Part shown: positions 60,595 to 64,000 of the stretch, one piece after another
Position numbering within the stretch: the stretch's first letter is position 1
How the letters are laid out: each line of letters begins with the position of its first letter
Assembly (NCBI GenBank): GCA_965367295.1
Contig: CBDUHN010000008.1
Span: forward strand, 1-64,000
Reading direction: 5' to 3'
From: JAIVHA01 sp965367295
GTDB taxonomy: Bacteria > Pseudomonadota > Gammaproteobacteria > DSM-19610
Length of the DNA: 64,000 bases
The notes under the pieces: generated by a model
What the model was told of the DNA's origin: nothing
The model's database searches: none
Seen by the model: only the letters and a program-made list of their open reading frames with translations
Translations under genes and position numbers: made by a program

Positions 60595-63500
60595 TCACCT
60601 TTTGGTAGCATCCACCAGAACCGCACTGGAAAATTTCCGATACAGCACCGGTAAAACAAACAACGTCAACAGGGTGGATGAAAACAGCCCGCCAACCACG
60701 ACCGTCGCCAGCGGCTTTTGCACCTCGGATCCGACACCGCTAGCAAGCAACATGGGAATCAGACCCAGCGCCGCAATCGAGGCTGTCATCAATACCGGGC
60801 GCAACCGTGACAAGGCGCCTTCGAGGACAGCGCACTCCGGCTCCGCCCCACTAATGATGCGCTGATTAATGGCATTCACCATCACGACCCCATTCAGTAC
60901 CGCAACTCCGAACAGCGCGATAAAGCCGATGGATCCCGGTACAGACAGATACTGTTCGGACAGGAACAGTGCCGCAATACCTCCGATCAACGCCAGGGGT
61001 ACGTTCAACATAATCAACAAGGCCTGGCCAATGGAGCCGAAGGCGAAGTACAGCAAGAGGAAAATCAGCCCCAGCGACAGCGGTACCACAATCATCAGGC
61101 GTGCCTGGGCGCGTGCCTGGTTCTCAAACTGGCCACCGAATACGACACTGTAGCCAGCGGGAAGATTGATCTCCCGATCAATTCGTTCCTGCAGCTCGGC
61201 CACGAGTCCGCCCATATCCCGACCCTCGACATTGGCCTCGATAACCACCCGTCTCTGTACATCATCACGACGTATCTGGGGTGGGCCGGATTGAATACCG
61301 ACTTCTGCTACCTTGCCGAGCGGCACCCAGGCTCCACCGGGACTTTGCAGTGTCAGGCTCCGGATCGCCTCGACACTGCCACGATACGCATACGCCAGGC
61401 GCACAGCGATATCGTAACGCTCGTTGCCGTTGATCACCTGCCCGGCACTGACCCCGCCAATGGCATCGGAAATCAGGTCCATCACCTGCGCAACCGGTAT
61501 ACCGTAGCGTGCGAGTGCATCGCGATCCGGTCGTATCACGAGTTGCGCCTCACCGGCAATCTGCTCCATGGCGACATCGCGGGTACCCGCAACGGTCTGG
61601 ACCAGGCGCTCGATATCCCCCCCCTTATCCGCCAGCACAGCGAGATCAGGACCAAACAGCTTAATCGCCAACTGTGCCTTTACACCCGACAGCAGTTCAT
61701 CGACGCGCGTGGCAATAGGCTGAGAGAAGGAGAACAGGAGTCCTGGGTGGACCTCGAGTTTCTGTTGCATCAGGCTTTGCAATTGCTCCCGATCCGTCGC
61801 ACTGGTCCAGTCGCTCACTGGTATCAGCCCAACGAAGATTTCAATATTGGAGACGGGTTCCGGATCACCGCCGATTTCAGCCCGGCCGATGCGGCTGGAG
61901 GCATACAGCACTTCCGGAAATTCCATCAACCGGGCTTCGAGCTTGCGGGCCACTGCCAGCGAGCTGGTCAGGCTGGAAGAAGGCGCCAGGGTTACCCTGA
62001 TATTGAGCGTGCCCTCCTCCAGCTCCGGCACGAATTCGGTACCAAGCCGGGGCAACAGCACCAGGGAGATGGTCAGCAGGCTTATCGCAGCACCGACCAC
62101 GACCAATCGCCTTGGTAGTGACCAGATGAGGGCCTTTCGATAGCGTGCTTCCAGGTAATGCATGATCAGGCTTTCCCGGTGTCGAACGCCGCGCTGAAAA
62201 AAATAGGTTGCCAGGGCTGGCACCACGACCAGGGCAACCAGCAGCGAGACCAGCATGGCCAGCACGATGGAAATCGCCATGGGCTGAAACAGCTTTCCTT
62301 CAACCCCTTGCAGGGTGAACAGGGGGGCAAACACGATGATGATGATCAGTACCGCGTAAAATACCGGCCGTCCCACTTCACGGGCCGCTTCCTGGATGCG
62401 TAGCGCGATACCCCCCGCGTCGTGCGAGGCAGCATAGGGATACTCATCACCCGGCGCGAGCTTATGCCGGGCATGTTCGTAATGTTCCCGGTCCGGGATG
62501 CTCAGATGGCTGAAGATATGCTCCATCATCACGACGGAACCGTCGACCATCATGCCAATGGCGATGGCGAGTCCGCCCAGTGACATGAGGTTGGCCGAGA
62601 TACCCCAGTACGCCATGATCATCAGTGCCAGACCGATGGAGACCGGCACCGAAATGAGCACCAGAATGGTCGCTCGGATATTCATCAGGAACAGCATGAG
62701 CACCACGACAATCAGCAAAAACGCCTCCAGCAAGGCCTTTGCTACCGTGGTGACCGCCTTCTCCACCAGTTCGGCCTGGTCGTAGAACGCCTCGATACTG
62801 ACCCCTTCGGGAAGTGCGGACTGAATGGCAGGTAGGCGCTCTTTCACGCCGTCGATGGTAGCCTTGGTATTGGCCCCCATGCGCTTGAGCACGATACCCA
62901 CCACCACTTCGCCAAGCGCCTCGGGGTTTCCTGTCGCATCACGCCGGGTGATGGTAACGGCACCCTGGCGGATTTCCGGGCCGAATCCGACCTGGGCAAC
63001 CTGGCTGACACGCACCACCGTCCCATCCTCGTTCTTGAGTGGAACATTGCCGATATCTCGCAGGCCATCTTCGCCACTGCGCACCCAGCCGACACCACGA
63101 ATCACCAGCTGTTCCGCCCCTCGATCCAGATACCAGCCACCGGCATTGCGGTTGCTGGCCTCGATCGCTTGCGCGACATCACTACTGGTGAGCTGGTAGG
63201 CCAACAAACGCTGCGGGTCAAGCTGAACCTGGTACTGACGCACCTCACCACCGAATGACAACACATCGGTAACACCATCCACTGGCATCAACAGCAGTTT
63301 TACTACCCAGTCATTGAGACTGCGCAAGGCCATGCTGTCATAACGTGTACTGTCTTCCGTACGCAGGATGTACTGGAACACCTGCCCTAATCCCGATGTA
63401 TTGGGGCCGATCTCCGGCACCCCCACCCCGGCCGGTATTTGTTCGCGTGCCGCCTGCAAACGCTCGAACACCAGCTGTCGTGCGAAGTAGATGTCGGTGC

Positions 63501-63798
63501 CCTCCTTGAACACGACGGTGATCCCGGATAGTCCGGTCTTGGAAATTGAACGCACCTCTTCCACATCCGGCAGTGCATACATGACAGCCTCGATGGGAAA
63601 CGTAATAAGCTGCTCCACTTCTTCGGCTGCCAATCCCTGCGCTTCGGTATTAATCTGTACCTGAATATTGGTTACATCCGGAAAGGCATCGAGATTGAGT
63701 GACGGCAATACCAGGCCGCCGGTCACCAGCAGGGCTGCAAGCGCCAACACCACCAGCAAGCGGTTTCCCACCCCGAGGTCAATCAGTTTATTCAACAT
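60595..63798 (-). CDS. Heavy-metal RND efflux permease (CzcA/CusA type)
   Basis: A 1067-residue inner-membrane metal pump. It begins LIDLGVGNRLLVVLALAALL, with AFPDVTNIQVQINTEAQGLA and EEVEQLITFPIEAVM, which are hallmark CzcA/CusA starts. TM4 reads LAIAIGMMVDGSVVMMEHIF with a single aspartate as in the HME class. The end has RPVLMTASIAALGLIPMLLA. The class exports Zn/Co/Cd/Ni or Cu/Ag, and the ion cannot be told by eye. An insertion with HARHKLAPGDEYPYAASHDA after TM4 is longer than in short homologues. It follows the adaptor gene by 11 bases. Confidence 0.92.
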   Translation of the reverse strand: MLNKLIDLGVGNRLLVVLALAALLVTGGLVLPSLNLDAFPDVTNIQVQINTEAQGLAAEEVEQLITFPIEAVMYALPDVEEVRSISKTGLSGITVVFKEGTDIYFARQLVFERLQAAREQIPAGVGVPEIGPNTSGLGQVFQYILRTEDSTRYDSMALRSLNDWVVKLLLMPVDGVTDVLSFGGEVRQYQVQLDPQRLLAYQLTSSDVAQAIEASNRNAGGWYLDRGAEQLVIRGVGWVRSGEDGLRDIGNVPLKNEDGTVVRVSQVAQVGFGPEIRQGAVTITRRDATGNPEALGEVVVGIVLKRMGANTKATIDGVKERLPAIQSALPEGVSIEAFYDQAELVEKAVTTVAKALLEAFLLIVVVLMLFLMNIRATILVLISVPVSIGLALMIMAYWGISANLMSLGGLAIAIGMMVDGSVVMMEHIFSHLSIPDREHYEHARHKLAPGDEYPYAASHDAGGIALRIQEAAREVGRPVFYAVLIIIIVFAPLFTLQGVEGKLFQPMAISIVLAMLVSLLVALVVVPALATYFFQRGVRHRESLIMHYLEARYRKALIWSLPRRLVVVGAAISLLTISLVLLPRLGTEFVPELEEGTLNIRVTLAPSSSLTSSLAVARKLEARLMEFPEVLYASSRIGRAEIGGDPEPVSNIEIFVGLIPVSDWTSATDREQLQSLMQQKLEVHPGLLFSFSQPIATRVDELLSGVKAQLAIKLFGPDLAVLADKGGDIERLVQTVAGTRDVAMEQIAGEAQLVIRPDRDALARYGIPVAQVMDLISDAIGGVSAGQVINGNERYDIAVRLAYAYRGSVEAIRSLTLQSPGGAWVPLGKVAEVGIQSGPPQIRRDDVQRRVVIEANVEGRDMGGLVAELQERIDREINLPAGYSVVFGGQFENQARAQARLMIVVPLSLGLIFLLLYFAFGSIGQALLIMLNVPLALIGGIAALFLSEQYLSVPGSIGFIALFGVAVLNGVVMVNAINQRIISGAEPECAVLEGALSRLRPVLMTASIAALGLIPMLLASGVGSEVQKPLATVVVGGLFSSTLLTLFVLPVLYRKFSSAVLVDATKR

Positions 63799-63809
63799 CG
63801 TTCATCTCC

Positions 63810-64000
63810 CTAGTGGTTATGCACATCGAAACCACCCTTGGCGATTTCCGATTGCAGGAAGAAGGCCCCGCTGCTGACGATACGCTCGCCCTCCTCCAGG
63901 CCATCCACCACCAGCCTGTCTCCCACCGCACGGATAATCTCCACTTCCCGGGGTTCAAAATTACCCGGCCCCTCCTCGATGAATACCTGCCAGTCGCCAT
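63810..64000 (-). CDS. Metal RND adaptor (CzcB/CusB-like), C-terminal part
   Basis: The last 62 or so residues of a membrane fusion protein, cut by the window edge. GDWQVFIEEGPGNFEPREVE, GDRLVVDGLEEGERIVSSGA and FFLQSEIAKGGFDVHNH are typical CzcB/CusB C-terminal barrel segments. The stop TAG is at 63812-63810, and the czcA-type permease gene follows, with GGGAGATG as its ribosome site. Confidence 0.85.
   Translation of the reverse strand, partial: GDWQVFIEEGPGNFEPREVEIIRAVGDRLVVDGLEEGERIVSSGAFFLQSEIAKGGFDVHNH

Overview
The window looks like a chromosome segment from a free-living gammaproteobacterium. Its GC content is fairly high, and it carries the standard gammaproteobacterial blocks dksA-gluQ, rimP-nusA-infB-rbfA-truB-rpsO-pnp and an Mla-type ABC operon. 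Gene content (CysZ, PAS kinases, GGDEF-EAL, RND pumps, NhaA, CPA2 antiporter) fits an environmental, possibly chromatialean, lineage. I cannot name the species from the sequence alone. No tRNA, rRNA, CRISPR array, prophage or intact insertion sequence was found.

Layout. 1-5.2 kb: a duplicated dispersed repeat, cysZ, an aminotransferase and a CbbY-like HAD phosphatase on the minus strand, then dksA-gluQ, where DksA has an unusual histone H1-like N-terminal tail. 5.3-11 kb: acetyl-CoA synthetase with a tandem-receiver protein directly behind it, a secreted WD40-like protein, and a broken metallo-beta-lactamase-fold gene. 11.1-19.9 kb: the minus-strand translation/RNA operon from rimP to pnp, with a leader that contains two good sigma-70 promoters and two terminator-like hairpins. 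20.1-24.3 kb: small envelope genes (DUF2202 pseudogene, Asp-Arg repeat protein, two L,D-transpeptidases around an Lpp-like lipoprotein) and remnants of an arsenic cluster. 24.4-29.4 kb: a complete ybhGFSR-type ABC exporter. 29.5-34.4 kb: a small membrane protein, a PhnD-like periplasmic protein overlapping a GGDEF-EAL enzyme, and NhaA. 34.7-39.7 kb: an RND pump operon divergent from a TetR regulator with a clear palindromic operator. 39.8-48.3 kb: a PAS hybrid kinase, a Na/Pi cotransporter, and a divergent pair of an AcuC-like deacetylase and a Pat-like protein acetyltransferase. 48.4-51.9 kb: mlaE-mlaF-mlaD-lipoprotein. 52-64 kb: a CPA2 antiporter, small lipoproteins, a DUF211/VIT-like/P-type ATPase operon, a DsbA-family protein, and the start of a heavy-metal RND system that runs off the window.

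How parts connect. Acs, the Pat-like acetyltransferase and the AcuC-like deacetylase could form an acetate-activation circuit controlled by lysine acetylation. The L,D-transpeptidases and the Lpp-like protein could form an outer-membrane tethering unit. The PhnD-like protein and the GGDEF-EAL protein look like a binding-protein/receptor pair. A dispersed palindromic repeat ending in TGTAGRTSCGGA recurs through the window, and four genes take their stop codons from it.
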